56,860 nt of DNA, taken from the NCBI GenBank assembly GCA_002423615.1, contig DIKO01000109.1, positions 12,841 to 69,700 of the forward strand. The letters are read 5' to 3'. The stretch's first letter is position 1. Each line of letters starts with the position of its first letter. The notes under the pieces are model-generated. The model was not told where the DNA came from, ran no database searches, and was given only the letters and a program-made list of their open reading frames with translations. This document shows, in pieces, positions 18,188 through 26,595 of the stretch. The translations under genes were made by a program, and so were the position numbers. The DNA is from Desulfobacteraceae bacterium UBA5616. GTDB lineage: Bacteria; Desulfobacterota; Desulfobacteria; Desulfobacterales; UBA5616.

Positions 18188-20137
18188 ATGACCAAAAAAA
18201 TTACATTCACTTTGATCCTGATCATCCTGGCGGGCCCGGCGGCCTACGCCCGAACCGGGGGAATCACCATCACCAGGGCCGATTGGAGCGGCACCAGTCA
18301 AGGGCTGGAGATATGGGCCAAGGAGGCTTCCGGCAGACAGACCATCACCGCTCTGTACAACGATCAATCCTATGAGATGAAGTACGATAAACGGAACAGG
18401 CGCTATGCGCTCACATTAAGTCCGGTATGTTACGATGCGTCGGTTGCCCTGACGTCCACTTCCGGTTCCACCATCACCGGAGCCGTTAAAGACGTGGATG
18501 GAACAGCCTCATCCTGGCCCTGCGGAAACGAGTGCCCGGATCTGGACGGGGACGGGTTCACCGATTCAGCCTGCGGCGGTACGGACTGTGACGACAGCAA
18601 CGCCGCCATTCATCCGGGTCTTACTGAAATCTGCGGGGACGGAATCGATCAGAATTGTTCGGGCCAGGCGGATGAAACCTGCTCCGCGGACCCCCATGCA
18701 GGTCTGAGTTATGGTCAATATCCCGCCAATTGCCTTTCATGCCATCAGGATAAAGCCCGGGAAGTCAGCCAGTCCACCCATTACCAGTGGCTGGGAGATG
18801 CCCCGGACATGGTCAACGGGACCGGCGTGAAACAGGGCAAATTGACCAATGCGGTCAACAGTTACTGCATCAACATCCTCGGCAATTGGAAGGGATGCGG
18901 CGCCTGCCACGCGGGAAGGGGAAAGAGACCGGATGACCCGACCGCTGATCTTGCCAACATTGACTGCCTCGTCTGCCACAGCACAGAATATGCTTTGCAG
19001 CGGAAACGATTGGCGGATGGATCCATGGGCGTCGATATTCCAACGGACAGCATGGTGAAAAACGTGGCCCTGCCCGAACGGACCAACTGCCTGGTCTGTC
19101 ATGCCAAAGCCGGAGGCGGCGATGGGGTCAAGCGGGGTGATCTGTCCATGGCACTGATCACCAATACGGACCCGGCTTTCGATGTCCACATGAATTCAGG
19201 AACCGGCGATTTAACCTGCCAGTCCTGCCATACCTTTGAAAACCACAGAGTCATCGGAAAGGGATCGGATTTACGCGCAACGGACGATCTCCAGCGGGGT
19301 TCCAGAATTGACTGCGCAAAATGCCACACGGGCCAGGATACCTTAACCGGGCACGATAATCCGGATATCGGCGAACACGTCCAGCGGCTCGCCTGCCAGA
19401 CCTGTCATATCCCGACCTACGCGAAATTTCCCACGGAAACCCACCGGGATTGGCAATTCCACGCAAATGGGACGCCTGCCGACGGTGTTTCGGGTCCGGG
19501 GCATCCGCTCACAACCAAGGCGTCTTCCCTGATGCCGGAATACAAATTCTGGAATGGGAAAAGCGACAACACCCTTCTGGGTGACGACGCCTCCCGTACT
19601 TTTGACCCGGACTTTGGAACTTTTCCCACATCGCGGCCCATGGGGGATATCAACAATTCCGACAGCAAGCTTTATCCGTTTAAATACAAGACGGGCAGAC
19701 AGCCGAAAACCACCCGGGACGATCGTTTGATTGCCCTGGACACCGGCGAATACCTGACGACCACCGGCAATGTCGCCACTGCCATAGCAAAGGGTCTGGT
19801 GAACATGGGCTATCCGGCAACCGAACCGTATGAGTGGATCCTGACCGATACCTACCAGTTGATCAATCACGGCGTCGAACCGGCCAGCGGAACCGATACC
19901 GCGGGCGGGCCATTGTCCTGCACCGACTGCCACAACACTACCGAGCGGATGGATCTGCAGGGAGAATTGGGGTATGTTGTCAAAGCATCCACCGATACGG
20001 TCTGCACGCAATGCCATGACCGGAAAGAAGTGAAGCCCTTTGAAGTCCTTCACCAGAAGCATGTTCAGGACAAGCGATATGACTGTTCATGGTGCCATAA
20101 TTTTTCCAGACCGGAAAAGGGACTTCGCATGCCTTAG
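18188..20137 (+). CDS. Exported decaheme c-type cytochrome with MopE-like metal-binding motif
   Basis: 649 residues from the ATG at 18188, chosen because GGGAGG sits just upstream and the signal peptide (MTKKITFTLILIILAGPAAYA) starts there; the open frame extends 60 bases further without support. Ten CxxCH heme sites are visible: CLSCH, CGACH, CLVCH twice, CQSCH, CAKCH, CQTCH, CTDCH, CTQCH and CSWCH, between residues of about 181 and 632. Before them (about 118-170) is an Asp/Cys-rich motif (CPDLDGDGFTD, GTDCDDSNAAIHPG, EICGDGIDQNC) of the MopE-type putative metal-binding family. Likely periplasmic or surface electron transfer. A sigma-54 promoter upstream and a Rho-independent terminator downstream make it a single-gene unit. 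Confidence 0.9.
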   Translation: MTKKITFTLILIILAGPAAYARTGGITITRADWSGTSQGLEIWAKEASGRQTITALYNDQSYEMKYDKRNRRYALTLSPVCYDASVALTSTSGSTITGAVKDVDGTASSWPCGNECPDLDGDGFTDSACGGTDCDDSNAAIHPGLTEICGDGIDQNCSGQADETCSADPHAGLSYGQYPANCLSCHQDKAREVSQSTHYQWLGDAPDMVNGTGVKQGKLTNAVNSYCINILGNWKGCGACHAGRGKRPDDPTADLANIDCLVCHSTEYALQRKRLADGSMGVDIPTDSMVKNVALPERTNCLVCHAKAGGGDGVKRGDLSMALITNTDPAFDVHMNSGTGDLTCQSCHTFENHRVIGKGSDLRATDDLQRGSRIDCAKCHTGQDTLTGHDNPDIGEHVQRLACQTCHIPTYAKFPTETHRDWQFHANGTPADGVSGPGHPLTTKASSLMPEYKFWNGKSDNTLLGDDASRTFDPDFGTFPTSRPMGDINNSDSKLYPFKYKTGRQPKTTRDDRLIALDTGEYLTTTGNVATAIAKGLVNMGYPATEPYEWILTDTYQLINHGVEPASGTDTAGGPLSCTDCHNTTERMDLQGELGYVVKASTDTVCTQCHDRKEVKPFEVLHQKHVQDKRYDCSWCHNFSRPEKGLRMP

Positions 20138-20168
20138 CAACTATATCCGCAGTCGCGTTATTTCATCA

Positions 20169-20196
20169 GGGGTCGGGCCTGGGTCCGACCCCTTTT
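20169..20196 (+). terminator. Rho-independent terminator after the decaheme cytochrome
   Basis: An 8-bp GC-rich stem (GGGGTCGG / CCGACCCC) with an 8-base loop is followed by TTTT. It sits 32 bases after the cytochrome stop and upstream of maf. Confidence 0.8.
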
Positions 20197-20277
20197 GTAT
20201 TCGTGGGGGCGCCCGGGGATAGACGCTTGTCAAACTCCGATACATCTGATATTTCATCCGCAATTGTGGAGGATGAC

Positions 20278-20895
20278 ATGCAAGAAAAATTAATCCTGGC
20301 CTCGAAATCCCCGCGCCGCCGGTACCTGCTGAAACAGGCGGGGCTTGATTTCGTCGTGATTCCCAGTGAAATCGATGAATCCGGGTTTTCCTGCGCCGAC
20401 CCGGAGGATTTTGTGAGGGATCTGGCCGAATCCAAAGCCTTGGATATTTCGAAGAAATACCCGGAAAGCTGGGTCATCGGCGCAGACACCATTGTTTTGA
20501 TCGACGGCAGGGTTCTGGGAAAACCCCGAAACAAAAGGGAAGCCAGGGAAATGCTGGGACGGCTGAGCGGTAAAACCCATTGGGTGATGACCGGATACGC
20601 CGTCCGCTGCGAAAAAAAATCCGTTTCCTTTTGCGATGTGGTTAAAACCGAGGTCCTGTTCAAGGAACTCTCACCGGAGGAAATCGAATGGTACATCCAT
20701 ACGGACGAACCTTTTGACAAAGCCGGAGCCTATGCCATTCAGGGCCTGGGAACCTTTCTGGTCAGGCGGATCAACGGCTCCTACACCAATGTGGTGGGAT
20801 TGCCGGTGTGTGAGGTCATCGAATTTTTAATCCGCCACAAGGTCATCGGCCTGAGTCTGGACAACCGCCGGGATCCATCCGATGACCCCTCCTGA
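20278..20895 (+). CDS. maf: Maf-family nucleoside triphosphate pyrophosphatase
   Basis: House-cleaning enzyme hydrolysing non-canonical or TTP/UTP-type nucleotides. The 205-residue protein starts with LILASKSPRRRYLL (the substrate-binding SxSPRR motif). It has the catalytic Asp in IGADTIV, GKPRNKREAREML, and AGAYAIQGLG near the C-terminus. The ATG at 20278 has the RBS GGAGG; an in-frame extension upstream to 20203 lacks family similarity. It overlaps yggS by 14 bases. Maf versus YceF substrate preference cannot be settled by eye. Confidence 0.92.
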   Translation: MQEKLILASKSPRRRYLLKQAGLDFVVIPSEIDESGFSCADPEDFVRDLAESKALDISKKYPESWVIGADTIVLIDGRVLGKPRNKREAREMLGRLSGKTHWVMTGYAVRCEKKSVSFCDVVKTEVLFKELSPEEIEWYIHTDEPFDKAGAYAIQGLGTFLVRRINGSYTNVVGLPVCEVIEFLIRHKVIGLSLDNRRDPSDDPS

Positions 20896-21583
20896 TGCCG
20901 TTGCCTTGAACTTACAGGCCGTCAACGACGAAATCCGTCGAATTACGATAAAATGCGGAAGGGACCCCGGCAGCGTTCGCCTTGTGACCGTATGCAAAAA
21001 AGTCAGCATAGAAAGAATTCACCGGGCCATTGAAGGAGGAGCGTCCATACTGGGGGGAAATTACATCCAGGAAGCCGGAAGCAAAATTGAAATTCTCTCC
21101 GGTTATCCGGTGGAATGGCATTTTATCGGCCACCTCCAGTCCAACAAGGCCGGAACCGCCGTCGAACTTTTTGATCTGATTCATACGGTGGACTCCTTTA
21201 AACTGGCGGCAGCGTTAAACCGGCACGCCGCAAAAAAAAATAAAATCCAGAAAATTCTCATCCAGGTCAACCTGTCCGGGGAAAAAACAAAATCCGGGGC
21301 CGCCCCTGAAACGGTCGAAAACCTGGTCCGAAAGATCTCGGATTTCCACAACATCGCCGTCAAGGGATTGATGACCCTGCCGCCACCTGCGCCGGATCCG
21401 GAAGACGCACGTCCTTATTTCAGGCTGCTGCGCCGGCTTGCCGCGGACCTCGGGAAAAAAGCCTTCAGGAATGTCGAAATGAATGAACTCTCCATGGGGA
21501 TGAGCGCCGATTTTCCACCGGCCATCGAGGAAGGCGCCACCCTTGTCCGGATCGGAACGGCTATTTTCGGGGAAAGAGGATGA
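20882..21583 (+). CDS. yggS: PLP homeostasis protein YggS/PLPBP family
   Basis: Single-domain alanine-racemase-like barrel that binds PLP and buffers vitamin B6; no enzymatic activity is established for the family. At 233 residues it is of usual length. The PLP lysine is K39 in VTVCKK (AVSK in most homologues). WHFIGHLQSNK, the VNLSGEKTKSG segment and LSMGMSADFPPAI followed by LVRIGTAIFG are diagnostic. The GENY element reads GGNY. It overlaps maf upstream and queH downstream (ATGA), giving a three-gene coupled unit. Confidence 0.93.
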   Translation: MTPPDAVALNLQAVNDEIRRITIKCGRDPGSVRLVTVCKKVSIERIHRAIEGGASILGGNYIQEAGSKIEILSGYPVEWHFIGHLQSNKAGTAVELFDLIHTVDSFKLAAALNRHAAKKNKIQKILIQVNLSGEKTKSGAAPETVENLVRKISDFHNIAVKGLMTLPPPAPDPEDARPYFRLLRRLAADLGKKAFRNVEMNELSMGMSADFPPAIEEGATLVRIGTAIFGERG

Positions 21584-22128
21584 AACTGCTGCTGCATATT
21601 TGCTGCGCCCCGTGCGCCATTTACCCAATGGACGTTCTTCGACAAGACGGGGTCAGCATCACGGGTTTTTTTTATAAACACAATATTCATCCCTATACCG
21701 AATGCATGAAACGGCAAAATACCCTGGAGGAATACGCGGCCCACATAAACCTCCATGTCATTTATCAGAAAGGCTACGACCTTGAAGGCTTTTTACGGAA
21801 AGCCGCTTTCAGGGAGGAAAACCGCTGCGCCGTCTGCTATCACGACCGCCTGAACGCCACCGCCGGACTGGCCGCGCACGGGAAATTCGACGCTTTTTCC
21901 ACGACCCTTCTGTACAGCAAGTTCCAGCGCCACGAACTGATCCGGGAAATCGGTGAATCCGTGGGCAAAACAATCGGAATCCCCTTTCTGTATCAGGATT
22001 TTCGTCTGGGTTGGAAAACGGGAATTGAAGAAAGCAGACGGATGGGAATGTATCGTCAACCTTACTGCGGCTGCATTTACAGTGAAAAAGAACGGTACTT
22101 TAAACCCGATGCCGGCGGAATGAAATAA
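21580..22128 (+). CDS. queH: Epoxyqueuosine reductase QueH
   Basis: Catalyses the last step of queuosine tRNA modification with an iron-sulfur and an additional metal site; a non-homologous replacement for QueG. Length is 182 residues. The conserved cysteines are all visible: HICCAPC at the N-terminus, CAVCYHDRL near residue 85 and YRQPYCGCIYS near residue 160. The start codon overlaps the yggS stop. Followed three bases later by the M48 protease gene. Confidence 0.92.
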   Translation: MKLLLHICCAPCAIYPMDVLRQDGVSITGFFYKHNIHPYTECMKRQNTLEEYAAHINLHVIYQKGYDLEGFLRKAAFREENRCAVCYHDRLNATAGLAAHGKFDAFSTTLLYSKFQRHELIREIGESVGKTIGIPFLYQDFRLGWKTGIEESRRMGMYRQPYCGCIYSEKERYFKPDAGGMK

Positions 22129-22130
22129 CC

Positions 22131-23972
22131 ATGTACGGCCAGTTTCTCTATTTTATTGCCGTTATCTTCATCTGTTCAACCTATGTCCCGCCCCCCGACC
22201 CTGTTTTTGATTTTCCCCAGGCGATTTTCCTTTTCTTGCTGCAAAGCGCATTTTTGGCGGGACATTCCTGGTTAAAATTCAGAAAGATAGAAAGGAACAT
22301 GGGGTACAAACCCTTGACCCTTCTGGACCGGGAATATAACGATGCCATGACATGGCAGACGGTTTATGCCATCGTCTTTCTCGTCATCGCCCTTTACGGT
22401 ATCCATTTCCCGGATTTTCTGATCCAATGGCCGCTTTTTTCAACCTTTCCCACCCTGTTTGCCGGGGCCTTGATCACGATCTTTCTGGGGTATATGACCA
22501 TAGTCTGGAAAATGTCCCATGGCCTGTATCAGAAAATATACCGCAACCCCATTTCGCCCCGGGAGTATATCGTATCCAATCTGTCTTTCCCAGCTCCCGT
22601 GATCCTGCCTTGGCTCGTTTTGTCCCTGATTGCAGACCTTTTTGGCCGGGTTCCCCTGGGTCCCCTGAGCCGGTTCTTTTCCTCCACAATGGGGGAAGTT
22701 CTCTACTTTCTGTTTTTCCTTCTGGTAATCGCTGCGGTCGGCCCTTTTTTCATTCAAAAATTATGGCGATGCAAGCCCCTGGACGACGGTGATATCCGGG
22801 ACCGGATCAGGGGATTGTGTTTAAGAGCCGGGCTCGAGGTCCGGGATATCCTTTACTGGCCTGCTTTCGGGGGCAAAATGATCACCGCCGGCGTCATGGG
22901 AATGATGGGAAGATTCCGTTATCTGCTGATCACCCCGTCCCTGACCCGCTTGCTTTCCTTCCATGAAATGGATGCCGTCATCGCCCATGAAATCGGCCAT
23001 ATCAAGAAAAAACACCTGGTTTATTACCTGGTCCTGCTGCTCGGTTTTTTCATCATGGCCTATGCCATGATTCATATTGTCCTCCACGTTCTGACCGGTT
23101 TTCCCGGTTTGATTGGAATGCTGTTAAACGCCGGCGCCGACCCCGGCGTTATTTTCTCAGGGGCTTTCAATTTCCTTTTCGCCGGGGGTTTTCTTCTTTA
23201 TTTTCGTTATGGATTCGGATTTTTCATGCGGAATTTCGAACGCCAGGCGGACACTTACGTGTATCGGCTTTTTGAAAGCGCAGGTCCCCTGATCACCACC
23301 CTGGAGAAAATCGCCTTTTCCAGCGGTCTTTCACCGGAAAAACCCAACTGGCACCATTTCAGCATCCGTGAACGCATAAATTTCCTGATGAAATGTGAAT
23401 CCGACCGGTCGTGGATCCGCCGGCATGAAACAAAAATCGGCAGGGCACTGATCGGCTATCTGGTTGCTTTGGCGGTGGCCGGCACCTTTGAAGCGAGTCT
23501 CCTTCCCCGTCAGATTGAAAATAACTTCCAGAGGACCCTGTTTGAAACCGCGATCTTCATGGAAATCGGGAAATCACCCCAGGATCCGGCCCTGTATCGC
23601 CTTCTGGGGGACCTGTATCAGGAGACCGGAAATTTCGACAAGGCCGTTTCGGCCTATCAGGAATCCCTGTCCCTCGATCCGGAAAACCCGGAAACCCTGA
23701 ACAACCTGGCATGGCTTTGGGCCGCCTGCCCCGATGAGGCATACAGAGATCCCCGCAAGGCCCTATTGACGGCCCGGAAAGCGGCTCTGCTGAACCCCAG
23801 TCCCTACATTCTCGACACCCTGGCCGAGAGCTATTTCGTGAACGGAGAATACGAAGAGGCCATCCGGGCTGGGAAAAAAGCGCTGGAAACGGCCGGGGAC
23901 AACCCCGCCTATTATGAAAACCAGTTGAAAAAATTCAGGAAGGCGGCTTCCGCCCATGGCTCGCCCCTGTAA
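22131..23972 (+). CDS. Membrane M48-family zinc metalloprotease with C-terminal TPR repeats
   Basis: 613 residues. Several hydrophobic segments occupy roughly the first 215 residues. The catalytic zinc motif HEIGHIKKKH lies near residue 286, two more membrane segments follow, and the third ligand Glu is in NFERQAD (about residue 370), as in HtpX/Ste24-type enzymes. After another membrane segment (about 435-455) the C-terminus has TPR-like repeats (YRLLGDLYQETGNFDKAVSA, LDTLAESYFVNGEYEEAI) that probably face a protein partner. It belongs to the maf-yggS-queH-protease run. A membrane-protein quality-control role is inferred from the family. Confidence 0.85.
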   Translation: MYGQFLYFIAVIFICSTYVPPPDPVFDFPQAIFLFLLQSAFLAGHSWLKFRKIERNMGYKPLTLLDREYNDAMTWQTVYAIVFLVIALYGIHFPDFLIQWPLFSTFPTLFAGALITIFLGYMTIVWKMSHGLYQKIYRNPISPREYIVSNLSFPAPVILPWLVLSLIADLFGRVPLGPLSRFFSSTMGEVLYFLFFLLVIAAVGPFFIQKLWRCKPLDDGDIRDRIRGLCLRAGLEVRDILYWPAFGGKMITAGVMGMMGRFRYLLITPSLTRLLSFHEMDAVIAHEIGHIKKKHLVYYLVLLLGFFIMAYAMIHIVLHVLTGFPGLIGMLLNAGADPGVIFSGAFNFLFAGGFLLYFRYGFGFFMRNFERQADTYVYRLFESAGPLITTLEKIAFSSGLSPEKPNWHHFSIRERINFLMKCESDRSWIRRHETKIGRALIGYLVALAVAGTFEASLLPRQIENNFQRTLFETAIFMEIGKSPQDPALYRLLGDLYQETGNFDKAVSAYQESLSLDPENPETLNNLAWLWAACPDEAYRDPRKALLTARKAALLNPSPYILDTLAESYFVNGEYEEAIRAGKKALETAGDNPAYYENQLKKFRKAASAHGSPL

Positions 23973-24003
23973 AACTTCCTTTAAACCTAAAACCTTTATT
24001 TTT

Positions 24004-24032
24004 TTGACAGATCGATGCTTTTCGGGTATAGA
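24004..24032 (+). promoter_or_regulatory. Strong sigma-70-like promoter before the palindrome
   Basis: TTGACA (24004-24009), a 17-base spacer and TATAGA (24027-24032). The expected transcript start, near 24040, lies about 20 bases before the 52-bp palindrome. Confidence 0.5.
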
Positions 24033-24058
24033 CTGACCATCAAGATCCATCCGAACCC

Positions 24059-24110
24059 TAACCCGAAGGAATAAGCCACTGGCATGCCAGTGGCTTATTC
24101 CTTCGGGTTA
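24059..24110. repeat. Perfect 52-bp uninterrupted palindrome
   Basis: Two 26-base arms (24059-24084 and 24085-24110) are exact reverse complements with no central spacer; the centre is GGCATGCC. It abuts the first recognisable codon of the decayed beta-helix gene. No U-tract follows, so it is not a standard terminator. It could be a recombination or inversion junction, a protein-binding site, a structured RNA leader, or a fold-back assembly artefact. Confidence 0.9.
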
Positions 24111-24704
24111 CAGCGACGGCGGCGGTCTAAATATTTACCGGTATTCCAGCCAGGACGCCATGGGAGAATTCGTCTTAACGGGAAACACGATTGCGGATAA
24201 CGTCTGTTACGATTCAGGCGGTGGTGTCTATATATACGCTTACACCAGCCGCACAGGGAATCTTTCCGCCATCAACCTTACCGGAAATTTCATCACGGGG
24301 AACACCTCCAGAAAAACCGCCGGGGGAATCTACATTTATTCCAGCGCAGATTCAGGTCATTCGGACGAAATAACGATGGCCGACAACATTATGGCGGACA
24401 ATGAGAGCGTCAACCACAACGCCGGCGCCGCCTACCTGTATACGCGGCCATGTCGGGCATTTCGTGGACCGGTTCCGACGGCAACATGGACGCCGATCCG
24501 CTGTTCAAGGACGCCGCCAATGGAGATTATCATCTCACCGCGGATTCTCCCTGCGTCAATATGGGCATCAATTCAGCCCCGGACCTGCCTGCAAGGGATT
24601 TTGAAAAAGACCCCCGGATCATGCGGGGGACCGTTGACATCGGGGCTGATGAGTTCGGAAAACCCGTTATGACGTTTATCCCCCTGCTCCTGGACGACGA
24701 ATAG
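24106..24704 (+). pseudogene. Remnant of a secreted right-handed beta-helix protein, truncated and frameshifted
   Basis: Two frames together encode the C-terminal part of a parallel beta-helix protein. From 24106 the frame reads GYSDGGGLNIYRYS, then TGNTIADNVCYDSGGGVYIY and TGNFITGNTSRKTAGGIYIY, typical coils with an N-x-GG-x-Y ladder. At about 24440-24450 the frame shifts by one base and continues with DADPLFKDAANGDYHLTADSP and VDIGADEFG, the usual C-terminal end of this family. There is no signal peptide, RBS or N-terminal coil: the gene begins abruptly at the 52-bp palindrome. Bases 23973-24105 hold only the promoter and palindrome. Confidence 0.8.
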
Positions 24705-24717
24705 AGGTTCCGACCGC

Positions 24718-25167
24718 TTACGGCAGCGTCACCCCTTTTCGAATCTGGTAAAAGCCCTCGCTCACGGCCACCACATTGCCTTCGGCATCCGTAAGCTCCA
24801 GGGAAATATCGTAATTCGCCTTGCCGTTTTGTTCACATTCCGCCATTATCCGGGATGCTTCGGCCTTATCCATGGTGTATTGGCAGAAAACATCGGTCCG
24901 GGCCGGCTTGGTGAATTTGATGTTCAATCCCTTCACAATGGGGAAAGTGCCTTCGCTGAAAAGGTGCACCTGGTAGACGGCCCCGCCCATGACTTCGGCA
25001 AGGGTCCACATGGCCCCGGCATAAACCGTCCCGATGTGATTGATATTCGGCGCAATGGGCACCTTGATGACGATGCTTTCGGGTGCAAGCTTTACGGCTT
25101 CAATCCCGGTTCTTTCCAAAAATGGGACGTTCTTGGCAAATTGAGATGGATCGAGCAGTTTTTCCAT
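24718..25167 (-). CDS. Hotdog-fold thioesterase, PaaI/DUF4442-like
   Basis: 149-residue single hotdog domain. The segment NHIGTVYAGAMWTLAEVMGGAV corresponds to the substrate-binding helix of PaaI/DUF4442 proteins (HxGxxxxGAL...E pattern). A thioesterase on an acyl-CoA or acyl-ACP is the family expectation; the substrate is unknown. RBS AGGAG precedes the ATG. It is convergent with the beta-helix remnant and divergent from the AttH-like gene. Bases 25168-25401 between them contain no gene that I can support. Confidence 0.8.
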   Translation of the reverse strand: MEKLLDPSQFAKNVPFLERTGIEAVKLAPESIVIKVPIAPNINHIGTVYAGAMWTLAEVMGGAVYQVHLFSEGTFPIVKGLNIKFTKPARTDVFCQYTMDKAEASRIMAECEQNGKANYDISLELTDAEGNVVAVSEGFYQIRKGVTLP

Positions 25168-25401
25168 TTTTTCTCCTGAAAAGTATATTGGGTAGGTTTT
25201 TCCGATCTCGGGCGAGCGGTCGGCTATACCCTTTTCGCATACATGATTTTACAAGGGCCCGTCAAGAGACCATTGCCCGGAAGGTGATAAATTCGATTTG
25301 ATTTCACCCTCCCGTTTAATTTATAGTGATAACCAGATTCCCGTCCGCATCTGAAATATCCGGGATCCATCAACCCCCATCTTTCTTCAAAGGAGTCCGC
25401 C

Positions 25402-26496
25402 ATGTTGACCAAAGGAGACGATTTCCCCCTTCACCAGTTGCCGGAACCCATTGCTTATGCGGGTTCAGATCGAAATTTCTACGACCGGTATTTTTTCAAC
25501 GGCTATTCCCGGTCCGAAGCCTGTTTTTTTGCACTGGCCCTCGGCGTCTACCCCGTTCTGAACATCATGGACGCTTCGTTTTCCATCATCAAGGACGGGA
25601 CCCAGTACAACCTCCGGGCCTCACGTCATCTGGGGATGGAAAGGATGGACACCCGGGTGGGGCCCATCGCCGTTGAAGTACTGGAACCTCTTAAAACCCT
25701 CCGCATCCATGTGGATCAAAACGCATACGGCATCCAGGCGGATCTGATTTTCAGAAACCGTTCCATTCCACTGGAAGAACCCCGGTACATCCATCGGGTA
25801 GGCCCGCGGGTGATCATGGACTATACCCGGCTGACCCAGAACGGTGCCTACAGCGGTTTTTTCGAGGTCAACGGAAGCCGCGTCACCATTGAACCCGAAA
25901 ACTGGATGGGAACCCGGGACCGGTCCTGGGGAGTCCGGCCCGTGGGCGCCAGGGACCCCCAGATGCCCGGTGAAATGGCCATACCCCAGTTTTACTGGCT
26001 CTGGGCCCCGGTCAATTTCGAAGACTGCATCACGTTATACGACATCAACGCCGACGCCTCCGGTAACGCCTGGCACACCCACGGCGTCATGGTCCCGGTG
26101 GGGGACGGGCAGGAGCCCGTTCACATGCAGAAGGCCAAAAGCCGCATGCACTTCAAGTCCGGAACCCGTCACGCAGCGTCCGCTGAAATCACCCTGGTGA
26201 CCCCGACGGAGGAAATCCTGGAAATTCAGGTGAGTCCTCTCTATCATTTCTACATGTCCGGCATCGGGTATATGCATCCCGATTGGAGCCACGGCCTGGA
26301 CAAGGGAGAGCTGGCCGTTGCCCACGACACCATTGACCTTAAAACCGCGGATCCGGCAAATCCCATGAATCTTCACATCCAGGCGGTGAGCGAGTTCAGG
26401 ATGAAGGGCAAGACGGGAATGGGCGTACTGGAGCAGCTGATCATAGGACCCCATGCCCCCTCGGGATTTACGGATATCCTGGACATGGCCCCATAA
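25402..26496 (+). CDS. CrtC/AttH-like lipocalin-fold protein, function unknown
   Basis: 364 residues, no signal peptide or membrane segment. The WMGTRDRSWGVRPVG motif near residue 170 and the two-lobed beta-rich layout resemble the hydroxyneurosporene synthase (CrtC)/AttH superfamily and the DUF7064/DUF7065 proteins often found near lipid and isoprenoid catabolic genes. CrtC hydrates carotenoid double bonds; whether this protein is an enzyme is unknown. Good RBS (AAAGGAG). It sits at the edge of the cluster with alcohol dehydrogenase, SCP2-like protein and phytoene-desaturase-like flavoproteins, which supports a terpenoid or other hydrophobic substrate by context only. Confidence 0.65.
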   Translation: MLTKGDDFPLHQLPEPIAYAGSDRNFYDRYFFNGYSRSEACFFALALGVYPVLNIMDASFSIIKDGTQYNLRASRHLGMERMDTRVGPIAVEVLEPLKTLRIHVDQNAYGIQADLIFRNRSIPLEEPRYIHRVGPRVIMDYTRLTQNGAYSGFFEVNGSRVTIEPENWMGTRDRSWGVRPVGARDPQMPGEMAIPQFYWLWAPVNFEDCITLYDINADASGNAWHTHGVMVPVGDGQEPVHMQKAKSRMHFKSGTRHAASAEITLVTPTEEILEIQVSPLYHFYMSGIGYMHPDWSHGLDKGELAVAHDTIDLKTADPANPMNLHIQAVSEFRMKGKTGMGVLEQLIIGPHAPSGFTDILDMAP

Positions 26497-26535
26497 AACA
26501 CAAGGATACACAATGACGTGGATAAAGGACTGAAA

Positions 26536-26569
26536 CGGGATTCCCCGCAATAACCCATGGGGAATCCCG
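26536..26569. terminator. Hairpin between convergent genes
   Basis: A perfect 11-bp inverted repeat (CGGGATTCCCC / GGGGAATCCCG) with a 12-base loop lies between the convergent AttH-like gene and the alcohol dehydrogenase. It has no U-tract, but its position suggests a bidirectional stop. Confidence 0.55.
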
Positions 26570-26595
26570 GATGATGGGTGACGGGACTCCGGATA

